DNA of 64,000 bases from JAJDTQ01 sp965204235 (GTDB lineage Bacteria; Desulfobacterota; Binatia; UBA9968; JAJDTQ01): contig OZ241979.1 in NCBI GenBank assembly GCA_965204235.1, positions 558,001 through 622,000 on the forward strand, written 5' to 3'. The notes beneath the pieces were generated by a model. The model ran no database searches. It had not been told where the DNA came from and was given only the letters and a program-made list of their open reading frames with translations. A program made the translations under genes and the position numbers. Below, in pieces: positions 36,670 to 45,932 of the stretch. Position 1 is the stretch's first letter; the number at the start of each line of letters is the position of its first letter.

Positions 36670-36996
36670 TTCCGGCTTTCGAGTGGGCAGGGTTTCACGG
36701 GTGTACGTGCAAGCAGGGTGTCACGGCGTAGCGTACCCTCCCCCCCTGCAAGCAGGGTGTCACGGGTGAGCGTACCCTCCCCCCTTGAGGGGGAGGGACA
36801 GGGAGGGGGGTACGGCGGGGTTGAGGGGAGGAGTCCTCTACACGGACCGGCCCAACCCGTTTCAGCCATCTGTCCGTTGGTGCTGGTGCCGATGGGTCCG
36901 GTGGCACGGAGGCCCCCCTCCCTAACCCTCCCCCTCAAGGGGGGAGGGGATCGGAGTGCTCCACTATGGGGGGATCGGAGTTCTCCGCAATGCCGC
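36670..36996. repeat. Interspersed repeat B, copy 3 (inverted relative to 14112-14349)
   Basis: About 327 bp, from TTCCGGCTTTCGAGTGGGC to CTCCGCAATGCCGCAC, with internal partial duplication of the GCAAGCAGGGTGTCACGG segment and two C-rich/G-rich hairpins. It runs into a short open frame starting at the ATG at 36609 (MKVGFLALFREIDSDED), possibly a gene truncated by the element. The rest of the 36586-37230 gap holds a repeat A copy and no gene. Confidence 0.8.
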
Positions 36997-37158
36997 ACCC
37001 AGGACAGCAAAGCAGGATCGGACTTCATCACGTGGAACGGGTGTGTCACAACCCACTCGAAAGCCTGAAGCGCCGGTAGTGTCGTGGATCCAAAGCACCT
37101 CCTGCGGATAGCCACCGACCTTGCGGAAGTCGCGTAGGAAACCAGGAACAACGGTCTC

Positions 37159-37214
37159 CGTTCGTCCTGAGCGTAGCGTAGCGGAGTCGAAGGGCGCGCT
37201 TTCCCACAGGGAGG
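37159..37214. repeat. Interspersed repeat A, reverse copy left of the type IIL R-M gene
   Basis: CGTTCGTCCTGAGCGTAGCG through GCGCTTTCCCACAGGGAGG. Orientation is opposite to the copy at 40088-40144, so the R-M gene is bracketed by an inverted pair. Confidence 0.8.
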
Positions 37215-37230
37215 AAGGAACGAGGGGCTG

Positions 37231-40038
37231 ATGAGGCTTTCCTGGAACGAGGTCCGGGCGCGGGCTGCGGACTTCGCCCGCGAGTGGGCGGACGCGGCTT
37301 ACGAGAAGGGCGAGACCCACAGCTTCTACAACGACTTCTTCGAGATCTTCGGCGTCAAGCGGCGCACGGTGGCGCGCTACGAGGAACACGTCCGACGCCT
37401 CGACGACACCAGCGGCTTCATCGACCTGTTCTGGCCGGGGGTGCTCCTGGTGGAGCAGAAGAGCGCCGGCCGCGGCCTTGCTGCGGCCCGTGAGCAGGCC
37501 GGCGCCTACTTCGACGCGCTCCCCGAGCGCGACCGTCCCCGCTACCAGCTCCTCTGCGACTTTCGGACGTTCGAACTCCTCGACCGGGACGAGGGAGAGG
37601 AATGCCGCTTCACCCTGGCCGACCTGCCCGGGCACGTGGAGGAGTTCGGGTTCATCCTCGGCGTGCAGCGCCGCACGTTCCGGGACCAGGACCCGGTCAA
37701 CGTCCGGGCGTCCGAGTTGGTGGCGCGGCTGCACGACGCGCTCAAGGCCTCGGGCTACGACGGCCACGACCTGGAACTGTTCCTGGTGCGCACCGTCTTC
37801 TGCCTTTTCGCCGACGACACCGGCATCTTCGAGCCGCGGGACGTCTTCCTCGACTTCATGGAGGAACGGACGGCCTCGGACGGCAGCGACCTCGGCCCCT
37901 GGCTGGCAAGGCTGTTCCAGGTGCTGCACACGCCGGAGGACCGGCGGCAGGCAAAGCTGGACGAGGACCTGGCCCGCTTCCCGTACGTCAACGGCGACCT
38001 CTTCGCCGAGCCGCTCCGCATCCCGGACTTCGACACCGCCATGCGCCAAGCCCTGCTCGACGCCGGTCGGTTCGACTGGACCGCGATCTCTCCGGCCATA
38101 TTCGGGGCGCTGTTCCAGTCGGTGATGGAGCCGGTGGAGCGCCGGGCCGCAGGCGCCCACTACACCACCGAGAAGAACATCCTGAAGGTGATCGAGCCGC
38201 TGTTCCTCGACGACCTGCGGACGGAGTTCGCGCAACTCAAGGCAAGACGCGACAGCCGCAGGGTGCCCGACCTCCACGTCTTCCAGCGGAAGCTCGGCAC
38301 GCTGCGGTTCTTCGACCCCGCGTGCGGCTGCGGCAACTTCCTCATCATCGCCTACCGCGAGTTGCGCGCCCTGGAGATCGAAGTGCTGCGGGAACTGAAC
38401 CCGGGCCAGCGCCAGTTCGAGATGCTTGCGGACGTGCTGTCGGTGGTCAACGTGGATCAGTTCCACGGCATCGAGATCGGCGAGTTTCCGGCCCGCATCG
38501 CTTCCACCGCGCTGTGGATGATGGACCACATCATGAACAACCGTCTGAGCCTGGAGTTCGGTCGGACCTACGCGCGGATACCCATCGAGAAGTCGCCCCA
38601 CATCCGCAACGCCGACGCCCTGGAGACCGACTGGGCCGAGATGCTGCCGCCGGAGGAATGCGACTACGTCTTCGGCAACCCGCCCTTTGTCGGAAAAAGT
38701 CAGCAATCGCGGACGCAAGGGACGCAAAAGCGTGCCGCTGCCGGGGGTGGCACGCTCGATTATGTGACCGCGTGGTTCATCCGCGCCGGCGAGTACGTCC
38801 GGCGCGCGTCGCGGGAAAAAACGCCCCGCATCGGCTTCGTGGCCACCAACTCGATCACGCAGGGCGAACAGGCGGCGCAACTCTGGCCGATCCTGTTCGA
38901 CCGCCATGGCCTGGAGATCGCCTTTGCGCACCGCACCTTCGCCTGGGGCTCGGACGTGCATGGCAAGGCGCATGTCCACGTGGTAGTGCTGGGGCTGGAC
39001 CGACGGGAGGAGGCGCGGCGGGAAAAACGGCTGTTCTCCTACTCGGACGTGGAAGGCGACCCGGAGGAAACCCGCCACGCCGCGCTGTCGCCCTACCTGT
39101 TCGACGCCGGAGGCCTGCGCGACCCGCATCTCGTGGTGCGCAAGAGAAGCCGCCCGATCAACGGTATGGCGAGGCTCAAGACCGGCGTCCAGATGATCGA
39201 CAACGGGATTCTGACGTTCGACGAGGATGAGAAGCAGCGTTTCCTGTCCGGGGAGCCGGCCGCCGAGCGATACTTCCGACGCTGTATCGGCGGCGATGAA
39301 TACATAAACGGCTTCCATCGCTGGATACTGTATCTCCGGGAAGCCGACCCCGATGCTCTCGCAAATCTGCCCACCGTGAAGGCGCGCGTCGCCGAGGTCC
39401 GCCGCTATCGCGCTTCGAGCCAGCGGGACAGCACACGGCGCATGGCTGACTATCCGATGCTGGTCGGCGTGGACGAACGGCTCGACCGGAATTATCTGGT
39501 CATACCGAACACGAGTTCGGAGCGACGGGAATACATCCCCATCGGATGGCTGGGGCCAGACGTGATCGCCAACCAGAAGCTCCGCATCCTGCCGAACGCC
39601 ACCCTGGCGGATTTCGCGCTTCTCACTTCCGCCATGCACATGGCCTGGACGCGGGCGGTGACAGGCCGCATGAAGAGCGACTACATGTACTCCGTCGGCG
39701 TCGTCTATAACACGTTTCCGACGCCGCCCGGCTGGACGAACGAGAACGCGGATTCTTCGGCGCCGGCAACGCTGGCGCAAGCGGTGCTCGACGCCCGCGC
39801 CGCTCACCCGGAAGCGACCCTGGCTCAACTGTACGACCCGGACCTGATGCCGCCGAACCTCCGCAAGGCGCATCAGCAACTCGACCGCGCCATCGACCGC
39901 CTCTACCGCAGAGCCGCGTTCGCGTCCGAACGGGAGCGAGTCGAGCACCTGTTCACCCTCTACGAGCGCCTCCAAGCCCCCCTCGTCGCAAAAGCCGCGG
40001 AGCGACCCAAGCGCAAACGCCGCCGCACCGGACCATGA
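37231..40038 (+). CDS. MmeI-type (type IIL) restriction-modification enzyme
   Basis: A 935 aa single-chain enzyme that both methylates one strand of its site and cuts at a distance. The N-terminal nuclease site is D65-x9-E75-x-K77 (FIDLFWPGVLLVEQKS), the spacing known in MmeI. The methylase has motif I DPACGCGNFL starting at residue 362 and motif IV NPPFVGK at 483-489. A target-recognition domain lies in the C-terminal third. Length is close to MmeI (about 920 aa). Methylation of both modification and restriction chemistry in one protein explains the absence of partner genes. Specificity is set by the C-terminal domain and cannot be read by eye. It sits between inverted repeat A copies. Confidence 0.92.
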   Translation: MRLSWNEVRARAADFAREWADAAYEKGETHSFYNDFFEIFGVKRRTVARYEEHVRRLDDTSGFIDLFWPGVLLVEQKSAGRGLAAAREQAGAYFDALPERDRPRYQLLCDFRTFELLDRDEGEECRFTLADLPGHVEEFGFILGVQRRTFRDQDPVNVRASELVARLHDALKASGYDGHDLELFLVRTVFCLFADDTGIFEPRDVFLDFMEERTASDGSDLGPWLARLFQVLHTPEDRRQAKLDEDLARFPYVNGDLFAEPLRIPDFDTAMRQALLDAGRFDWTAISPAIFGALFQSVMEPVERRAAGAHYTTEKNILKVIEPLFLDDLRTEFAQLKARRDSRRVPDLHVFQRKLGTLRFFDPACGCGNFLIIAYRELRALEIEVLRELNPGQRQFEMLADVLSVVNVDQFHGIEIGEFPARIASTALWMMDHIMNNRLSLEFGRTYARIPIEKSPHIRNADALETDWAEMLPPEECDYVFGNPPFVGKSQQSRTQGTQKRAAAGGGTLDYVTAWFIRAGEYVRRASREKTPRIGFVATNSITQGEQAAQLWPILFDRHGLEIAFAHRTFAWGSDVHGKAHVHVVVLGLDRREEARREKRLFSYSDVEGDPEETRHAALSPYLFDAGGLRDPHLVVRKRSRPINGMARLKTGVQMIDNGILTFDEDEKQRFLSGEPAAERYFRRCIGGDEYINGFHRWILYLREADPDALANLPTVKARVAEVRRYRASSQRDSTRRMADYPMLVGVDERLDRNYLVIPNTSSERREYIPIGWLGPDVIANQKLRILPNATLADFALLTSAMHMAWTRAVTGRMKSDYMYSVGVVYNTFPTPPGWTNENADSSAPATLAQAVLDARAAHPEATLAQLYDPDLMPPNLRKAHQQLDRAIDRLYRRAAFASERERVEHLFTLYERLQAPLVAKAAERPKRKRRRTGP

Positions 40039-40087
40039 GACCCGGATGAGACCAGGGAAGCGTCCCTTGACGCCCGCGGAAACGTCC

Positions 40088-40144
40088 GATCCATTCCGAA
40101 GCGCGTCCTTCGACTCCGCTTCGCTACGCTCAGGACGAACGGGG
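40088..40144. repeat. Interspersed repeat A, forward copy right of the type IIL R-M gene
   Basis: GATCCATTCCGAAGCGCGTC through CAGGACGAACGGGG, lying 49 bases after the R-M stop. Confidence 0.8.
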
Positions 40145-40224
40145 ATATGAAAGGTGGCGCTTCAGGAATTCGCGTGGGTTGGGACACTCCCCACGCACGC
40201 GATGAGGCGCGTGTGAGCGACTGG

Positions 40225-40253
40225 TTGACACCCCATACCTCATTCGCTAACCT
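40225..40253 (+). promoter_or_regulatory. Strong sigma-70-type promoter for the UbiD-like gene
   Basis: TTGACA at 40225-40230, 17 nt, TAACCT at 40248-40253. It is the best consensus match I see in the window. The leader to the start at 40447 would be about 185 nt, GC-rich, with no recognised riboswitch; the rest of the 40039-40446 gap is repeat A and unremarkable sequence. Confidence 0.55.
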
Positions 40254-40446
40254 TGTCCGAGTCCGCTCGTCGAAAGAGCGCCCTGTCCGACGAATCCCCG
40301 TGCAGAGTTGCGGAAGAGTTCCTCGTGGTCGTTCCTTCACGACGACGTGCTCTTGGCGCACGCAGCCCGGATCGGCGTTCAGGGTGCGCGCGCCGGGTTC
40401 ATCCGCGGACCGAGACCGACCGCAAATCCAACGAGAGAGGTAGGAA

Positions 40447-42015
40447 ATGGCCAAAGCAGCAAAGAAGGCTCCGGCTGAGCAGATCCACGACCTGCGGAAC
40501 GCATTGGAGTGGCTCAAAGCCGAAGGGGACCTGATCGAGACCGACAAGGAGGTGGACCCCGACCTGGAGATCACCGCGATCCAGAAGAACCTGGACGGCG
40601 GTTGCCCGATCCTGTTCCACAACGTCAAGGGCAAGCCGCACCACCGGGCGGTGACCAACCTGTTCGGGGACATGGGCGTGATCAACAAGATGTTCGGCTG
40701 GGGGGACCACACGGACCGCACCCGCAAGCTCGCCGACGCCATCGTCCACCAGATCCCGCCCATGGAGGTGCGCTCCGATGAGGCGCCGGTCCACGAGGAG
40801 GTCATCACGGACCCCAGGGACGTGAACGAGTACATGCTCCCCATCCGCCACACGGAGTACGAGCCGGAGTTGACGGTGGGATCGGGCAACCGGCTGGTCT
40901 CCGGCGAGTATTTCGACGGCGGCACCGACCTGGGCTACAACCGCATGAACTTCCGCTGGGGCAACGTGGGCACGTTCCAGATCTCCCCCGGGTCGCACAT
41001 GTGGCAGGTGGTGTCCAGATACTACAAGGCCGACAAGCCCGTCCCCATCACCATGTGCTTCGGGGTCCCGCCTTCCTGCACGCTCCTCGCCGGGGCCGGC
41101 TTCGACTACGTGGTGCTGCCCCAGGGCTGCGACGAACTGGGGGTGGCGGGCGCGGTGCAGGGCGCGCCGGTGCGCGTGGTCAAGGCCAAGACCGTGGACG
41201 CCCTGGCCCTGGCGGACTGCGAGGTGGTGCTGGAGGGTTACGTGAACCCCCGGGACCGGCGCTACGAGACCGAGGAATCCGAGAAGGCCGACATCCAGGG
41301 GCGTTTCCACTTCCACCCGGAGTGGGCCGGCTACATGGGCAAGGCATACAAGGCGCCCACCTTCCACGTCACCGCGGTGACCACCAGGAGGCGCGAAGGC
41401 AAGCCCATCATCTTTCCCCTGGGGGTCCACACCCTCGACGACCACAACATCGACACCACCGTGCGCGAGGCCTGCATGTACCTGCTGTGCGAGCGCATGC
41501 AGCCCGGCATCATCCAGGACGTCAACATCCCCTACTGCATGACGGACTGGGGCGGTGCCATCATCCAGGTGAAGAAGCGCAACCGCATCGAGGAAGGCTG
41601 GCAGCGGAACTTCATGTCGGCCATCCTCTCCACCTCCCAGGGCTCCCGCCTGGTGGTGGCCGCCAGCGAGGACACCGACATCTACGACATGGACGACATC
41701 ATGTGGTGCCTGACCACCCGGGTGAACCCCAAGACGGACATCCTCAACCCGATCCCCGGAGGGCGCGGACAGACCTTCATGCCGGCCGAGCGCATGACCG
41801 CGGGGGACCGCCAGTGGACGGCCTCCAACACCGTGTTCGAAGGCGGCATGGGCATCGACGCCACGGTGCCGTTCGGCTACGAGAGCGACTTCCTCCGTCC
41901 GGTCTATGCGGTGGAGAAGGTGCGCCTGGAGAACTTCTTCACCGACGAGGACATCGCCAACGCCAAGTCCCGCATGCACGGCTGGGTCCACTCCCTGGCC
42001 CGCACGGGCCGATGA
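40447..42015 (+). CDS. UbiD-family (prenylated-FMN) decarboxylase
   Basis: A 522 aa UbiD-like protein; the family reversibly decarboxylates aromatic or unsaturated acids with prenylated FMN made by UbiX. Recognisable segments are NRMNFRWGN (about 165-173) in the prFMN-binding region, GVPPSCTLLAGAG, EVVLEGYVNPRDRRYETE (about 259-276), and a C-terminal half that holds the dimer/lid part. An AGAGAGG site precedes the ATG. No ubiX gene is adjacent. It may act on a carboxylated aromatic rather than in ubiquinone synthesis; the strong promoter and terminator suggest a single-gene transcript. Confidence 0.87.
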   Translation: MAKAAKKAPAEQIHDLRNALEWLKAEGDLIETDKEVDPDLEITAIQKNLDGGCPILFHNVKGKPHHRAVTNLFGDMGVINKMFGWGDHTDRTRKLADAIVHQIPPMEVRSDEAPVHEEVITDPRDVNEYMLPIRHTEYEPELTVGSGNRLVSGEYFDGGTDLGYNRMNFRWGNVGTFQISPGSHMWQVVSRYYKADKPVPITMCFGVPPSCTLLAGAGFDYVVLPQGCDELGVAGAVQGAPVRVVKAKTVDALALADCEVVLEGYVNPRDRRYETEESEKADIQGRFHFHPEWAGYMGKAYKAPTFHVTAVTTRRREGKPIIFPLGVHTLDDHNIDTTVREACMYLLCERMQPGIIQDVNIPYCMTDWGGAIIQVKKRNRIEEGWQRNFMSAILSTSQGSRLVVAASEDTDIYDMDDIMWCLTTRVNPKTDILNPIPGGRGQTFMPAERMTAGDRQWTASNTVFEGGMGIDATVPFGYESDFLRPVYAVEKVRLENFFTDEDIANAKSRMHGWVHSLARTGR

Positions 42016-42031
42016 CCCGCACCGGCTGTGA

Positions 42032-42064
42032 AGAGGCGGCCTTTTCCGAGGCCGCCTCTTCTTG
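42032..42064 (+). terminator. Rho-independent terminator after the UbiD-like gene
   Basis: AGAGGCGGCC pairs with GGCCGCCTCT around an 8-base loop (42042-42049), then TTCTT. It lies 16 nt past the stop and 28 nt before the phosphohexomutase gene. Confidence 0.75.
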
Positions 42065-42091
42065 CGTCCACCGCGGCGCCGGCTCCGCGAG

Positions 42092-44278
42092 ATGACCGAC
42101 CCCGCGCGACTCGACCGGATGGCCGCCCTGCTGGAGCGGCGCTACGGCGGCGCGGGGCGGGCCGCGGCCGGGCGCCTGCGCCGCTGGATGGGCGGCGCGA
42201 TCCCCTACGCCCAACCGGAGACCATCGAGCGGCACCTGGAAGAGACGCGCCACGCCCTGGTGTTCGACGCCTTCCGCCAGACCCTCCCCTTCGGCACCGG
42301 CGGCCGGCGCGGTCCGGTGGGCTACGGCGCCAACCGCATGAACCCCTCCACCGCGGCCATGACCGTCCAGGGGCACGCAAACTACCTCCGGCAGCGCTTC
42401 CCCGACGGGACGCCCACCGTGGTGGTGGCCAACGACGTGCGGGTCTTCATGGACCACGCCGGGGCGTACGCGTTCCTGGGACCGCGGCACCCCCTGCTGG
42501 GCCTGTCCTCGCGCTCCCTGGCCAGACTGGCGTGCGGGATCTACGCCGCCAACGGCATCGTCTCCTACCTGGCGGAGCCCGAGGACGACCGCGCGGTCAC
42601 CAGCACGCCCGAGCTGTCGTTCCTCATCGTCCGCCTGGGCGCCGCGGGAGGCGTCAACGTGTCCGCGTCCCACAACCCGCCGGACGACAACGGCGTCAAG
42701 GTCTATGACGACGACGGCAGCCAGCCCGTGGCGCCCGAGGACGAGCGCCTGGCGGAGGCCATGGAAGACGCCGCCGCGGTGCGCACCCTCCCCTTCGCCG
42801 AGGCCCTCGGGTCGGGGTGGATCCGTCCGGTTCCCGCGGAGCTCCACGCGGCCTACGTGGACACCTACGTGGAGATGTACCGGAGCCTCTACTCCGCGGA
42901 GGCCAGGGCGCCGGTGGTCTATACCCCCCTGTGCGGCTGCGGCGTGACCACGGTGAAGGAGGTGCTGGAGCGGCTCGGCTTCCGGACCCTCGTCCCCCCC
43001 GACCAGGGGCCGGACGGCGGGTTCCGGGCCATCCCCTTCAGGACTCCCAACCCGGAAGTGCCCCAAGCCACCGCTCCGGCCAGGGACTTCGCCGACCGCC
43101 GCGGCGTCGGCATCGTCCTGTCCAGCGACCCGGACGCCGACCGCTTCGGCATGGACGCCCGCCTGCCCGACGGTTCCTGGCGCCACTTCGACGGCAACCA
43201 GATGGCCGCCATCATCTGCCACCACCTCATGCTCGACCCCGAGGGGCCGCGCCGCCGGGGTCTGGTGATGGAGACCCTGGTCACCACCCGGCTGCTCGGC
43301 CGGATCGTCGCCGAAGCGGGAGACTCCTGGCTCATCGACGACCTGCCGGTGGGGTTCAAGTACGTTGCCCACGTGCTCAGGACCCTGGAGCGGCGCGGCC
43401 GGTACCGGCACGTGGCCTGCGCGCCCCGGGACCTCGTGATCGCTGCGGAAGAGAGCCACGGGGTGGTCATGACGCCGCGCATCCGGGACAAGGACGCCAC
43501 GCCGGCGTGCATGGTCCTGGCGGCCCTGTACCAGAGGCTGGCGGACCAGGGCCGGACCATGCTGGACTACTATGCCGCGGTCATCCGGGAACTGGGGAGC
43601 TACGACAACGTCAACCGCAGCATCGTCCTGGCGGGACCGGAAGGGAGCCGGAAGAAGGACCGGATCATGGCGGCGCTGCGGGAAGCGCCGCCCCGGGAGC
43701 TGTGCGGACACCCGGTGCGGCGCTTCGTGGACTACCGGGACCCCGAGCGTTTCGGCCCCATGGCCGGGGACGCCGACGGGTTGGCGCGGAACGTGCTGCA
43801 GGCCTGCACCGACCGCTTCATCGTCACCGTCCGGCCCTCGGGCACCGAGCCCAAGCTGAAGCTCTACTGCCAACTGCTGCCGGACGGGGAAGCCCCGGAC
43901 GCCCCGGGGACGGACCTGCTGCAACGGGTGCGGGACGCCGCGGAGGCCCTGGCGCGCTCCCTCTACAACGAGCTGCTGTCGCGCATCGACGTGTCGCTGG
44001 ACGACGCCTCGCTGCTCCTTCCGGACGTCGTGGACCTGGAAGGCAAGCAGCGCTTCGGCCGGGAGACCGTGCCGCGCCTGCGCGACGCCATGGCCCGGGG
44101 ACGGTTCGCCGCCCTGGACGAGTTGCTCGCCTGGCTCGCCCACGAGACCCGCTCCCTGACGCCCGCGGCGGACCCCCTCCCCGCGCTCAAGCCGTCGGTG
44201 GCCCGCCTCTGCGACGGCTGGCGCGGCGAACCCGGCATGACCCTGGCGGAAGAACTCGGCCGTTGGGCCGCCCGGTAA
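42092..44278 (+). CDS. Alpha-D-phosphohexomutase (phosphoglucomutase/phosphomannomutase)
   Basis: A 728 aa member of the phosphohexomutase superfamily, interconverting hexose 1- and 6-phosphates. The active-site phosphoserine is S193 in VSASHNPPDDNGVK. DPDADR is the Mg loop, EESHGVV the sugar-ring loop, and VRPSGTEPKLK the phosphate-binding loop near 620. At 728 aa it is longer than the usual 450-600, with an added C-terminal helical tail after about 660. Supplies sugar phosphates for polysaccharide synthesis in principle. The start at 42092 is MTDPARLDRM; a longer frame lacks a ribosome site. Confidence 0.9.
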   Translation: MTDPARLDRMAALLERRYGGAGRAAAGRLRRWMGGAIPYAQPETIERHLEETRHALVFDAFRQTLPFGTGGRRGPVGYGANRMNPSTAAMTVQGHANYLRQRFPDGTPTVVVANDVRVFMDHAGAYAFLGPRHPLLGLSSRSLARLACGIYAANGIVSYLAEPEDDRAVTSTPELSFLIVRLGAAGGVNVSASHNPPDDNGVKVYDDDGSQPVAPEDERLAEAMEDAAAVRTLPFAEALGSGWIRPVPAELHAAYVDTYVEMYRSLYSAEARAPVVYTPLCGCGVTTVKEVLERLGFRTLVPPDQGPDGGFRAIPFRTPNPEVPQATAPARDFADRRGVGIVLSSDPDADRFGMDARLPDGSWRHFDGNQMAAIICHHLMLDPEGPRRRGLVMETLVTTRLLGRIVAEAGDSWLIDDLPVGFKYVAHVLRTLERRGRYRHVACAPRDLVIAAEESHGVVMTPRIRDKDATPACMVLAALYQRLADQGRTMLDYYAAVIRELGSYDNVNRSIVLAGPEGSRKKDRIMAALREAPPRELCGHPVRRFVDYRDPERFGPMAGDADGLARNVLQACTDRFIVTVRPSGTEPKLKLYCQLLPDGEAPDAPGTDLLQRVRDAAEALARSLYNELLSRIDVSLDDASLLLPDVVDLEGKQRFGRETVPRLRDAMARGRFAALDELLAWLAHETRSLTPAADPLPALKPSVARLCDGWRGEPGMTLAEELGRWAAR

Positions 44279-44300
44279 GGCCGGGGCCGCGCCGACCGGG

Positions 44301-45632
44301 TCAGCCCGGCGCCCCCGGACCGCCCAGGGCCTTGCTGCGGATGGCTTCGATCTCCTCCACTTCCTTGGGGACGGCGGCCGACAGGACCTCGTGCCCGGCT
44401 TCGGTGACCAGGACGTCGTCCTCGATGCGGACGCCGATGCCGCGGTAGTCTTCGTCCACGTCCTCCAGGTCTTCGGCGACGTACAGCCCCGGCTCGACGG
44501 TGAAGACCATCCCGGGCTCCAGCGGGCGCGGCTCCCCGTCCACCCGGTACCGGCCCACGTCGTGCACGTCCATGCCCAGCCAGTGGCCGGTCCGGTGCAT
44601 GTAGAACCGGGTGTGCTCGCCCTTCTCCACGAGGTCCGCGGCGGCGCCGTCCAGGAGGCCGACCTCGATCATGCCTTCCACCAGCGCCTCCGTGGCCCGG
44701 TCGTGGAGGTCCTCCATGGACACGCCGGGCCGGACCGCGGCAATGGCCGCCTTCTGGGCCCGCAGGACGATTTCGTAGATGCGCCGCTGGGGCGCCGAAT
44801 AGGCCGCTCCCACGGGAAACGTCCGCGTGACGTCCGAGCTGTAACCGTCGAACTCCGCGCCGGCGTCGATGAGCACGAGGTCGCCGTCGCGCATGCGCCG
44901 GTCGTTCCGGGTGTAGTGGAGGATGGTGGCGTTGGCGCCGGAGGCCACGATGGACGGGTACGCCGGGCCGGAGCCGCCGGCCGCGCGGAAGTGGTACTCC
45001 ACCAGCGCCTCCAACTCGTACTCGCGGCTTCCGTCCCGGACCTCGGCCATGGCGGCCAGGTGCGCCCGCGCGGACGCCGCCGCGGCCCTCCGCATGACGT
45101 CGACCTCCGCCGCCGACTTGTAGAGGCGCATCTCGTGCAGGATGGCGCCCGGGTCCACCACCGACACGACGCCCCGGCCGGTGCGCGCGCGCCCGGCCCT
45201 GCTGCCGTCCACCAGTTCCCGGACGAGGGCGTTCATGCCCTGGTCCCGGCCCGGCGCGAAGTAAACCGTGTCGGCGTTCGCCAAGTGTCCCGGGAGGATC
45301 TCCCGGACCCGATCGATGGCGTAGGCGGCGTCGGCGCCGAACTCCTCCCGAGCCCCGTCGATGCCGTAACGCCTTCCGGTCCAGGTCTCCCTGTCACGGT
45401 CCCGGGGCTGGACGAACAGGACGAAGCGCTCCCGTTCGTGCTGCGGCGACAGCACGCAAAGGCAGTGGGGCTCCGGGAACCCGGTCAGGTAGAGCAGGTC
45501 GTTGTCCTGCCGGTAGGGATACTCCACGTCGTTGGACCGCGTGGCCTGGGGCGCCGCGGCGATGACGGCCACGCCCTCGCCCATGCGCTCCATGAAAGCC
45601 CGGCGCCGCTCCGCATGGTTGCTCCTGTCCAT
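44301..45632 (-). CDS. pepP: Xaa-Pro aminopeptidase (M24B)
   Basis: A 443 aa dimanganese peptidase that removes the N-terminal residue before proline. The N-terminal creatinase-like domain is at about 10-165 and the pita-bread catalytic domain after 170. Metal ligands are visible: D256 and D267 (DAGAEFDGYSSDVT), the His of HRTGHWLGMDVHD, and Glu in TVEPGLYV and GVRIEDDVLV. It is convergent with the mutase, 22 nt apart. Nearest 5' DNA holds a repeat A copy. Confidence 0.93.
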   Translation of the reverse strand: MDRSNHAERRRAFMERMGEGVAVIAAAPQATRSNDVEYPYRQDNDLLYLTGFPEPHCLCVLSPQHERERFVLFVQPRDRDRETWTGRRYGIDGAREEFGADAAYAIDRVREILPGHLANADTVYFAPGRDQGMNALVRELVDGSRAGRARTGRGVVSVVDPGAILHEMRLYKSAAEVDVMRRAAAASARAHLAAMAEVRDGSREYELEALVEYHFRAAGGSGPAYPSIVASGANATILHYTRNDRRMRDGDLVLIDAGAEFDGYSSDVTRTFPVGAAYSAPQRRIYEIVLRAQKAAIAAVRPGVSMEDLHDRATEALVEGMIEVGLLDGAAADLVEKGEHTRFYMHRTGHWLGMDVHDVGRYRVDGEPRPLEPGMVFTVEPGLYVAEDLEDVDEDYRGIGVRIEDDVLVTEAGHEVLSAAVPKEVEEIEAIRSKALGGPGAPG

Positions 45633-45746
45633 GACATGGACTTAAGGCAAGTCCCGGCCTGTGGCAAGGGGCAAGGGTCGGTGCGCGACCGTTCCCGTCC
45701 TCGCTTCGGGCGCCCGGATCTGCTACAGGAAACCCCGAACGATTGC

Positions 45747-45817
45747 CCCGTTCGTCCTGAGCGTAGCGAAGCGAAGTCGAAGGACGCGCTTTCCCATGGG
45801 GCAAGCCAGAATGGATC
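45747..45817. repeat. Interspersed repeat A, reverse copy
   Basis: CCCGTTCGTCCTGAGCGTAG through CAAGCCAGAATGGATC. It fills the centre of the 300-base gap between the divergent aminopeptidase and hydrolase genes; I see no clear promoter in what remains. Confidence 0.8.
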
Positions 45818-45932
45818 AGAGGTTCCTGCACAGGCTCTGCGCCCGCGGCGGGCAGGGGTCGTCGAGCAGGTCGTTGCTTCCGACCCGCGGCCCGAGAACC
45901 TGACGCACCGCCGGGGCCGGGGAGGAGTTCCC

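Noticed and set aside
36609..36731. Short frame MKVGFLALFREIDSDED... as a real small gene
   Set aside because: It has a ribosome site, but after about 17 codons it runs into repeat B, so at most it is a truncated gene start.
40254..40446. Riboswitch in the long leader of the UbiD-like gene
   Set aside because: No conserved core of a riboswitch class I know (TPP, SAM, FMN, cobalamin) could be picked out.
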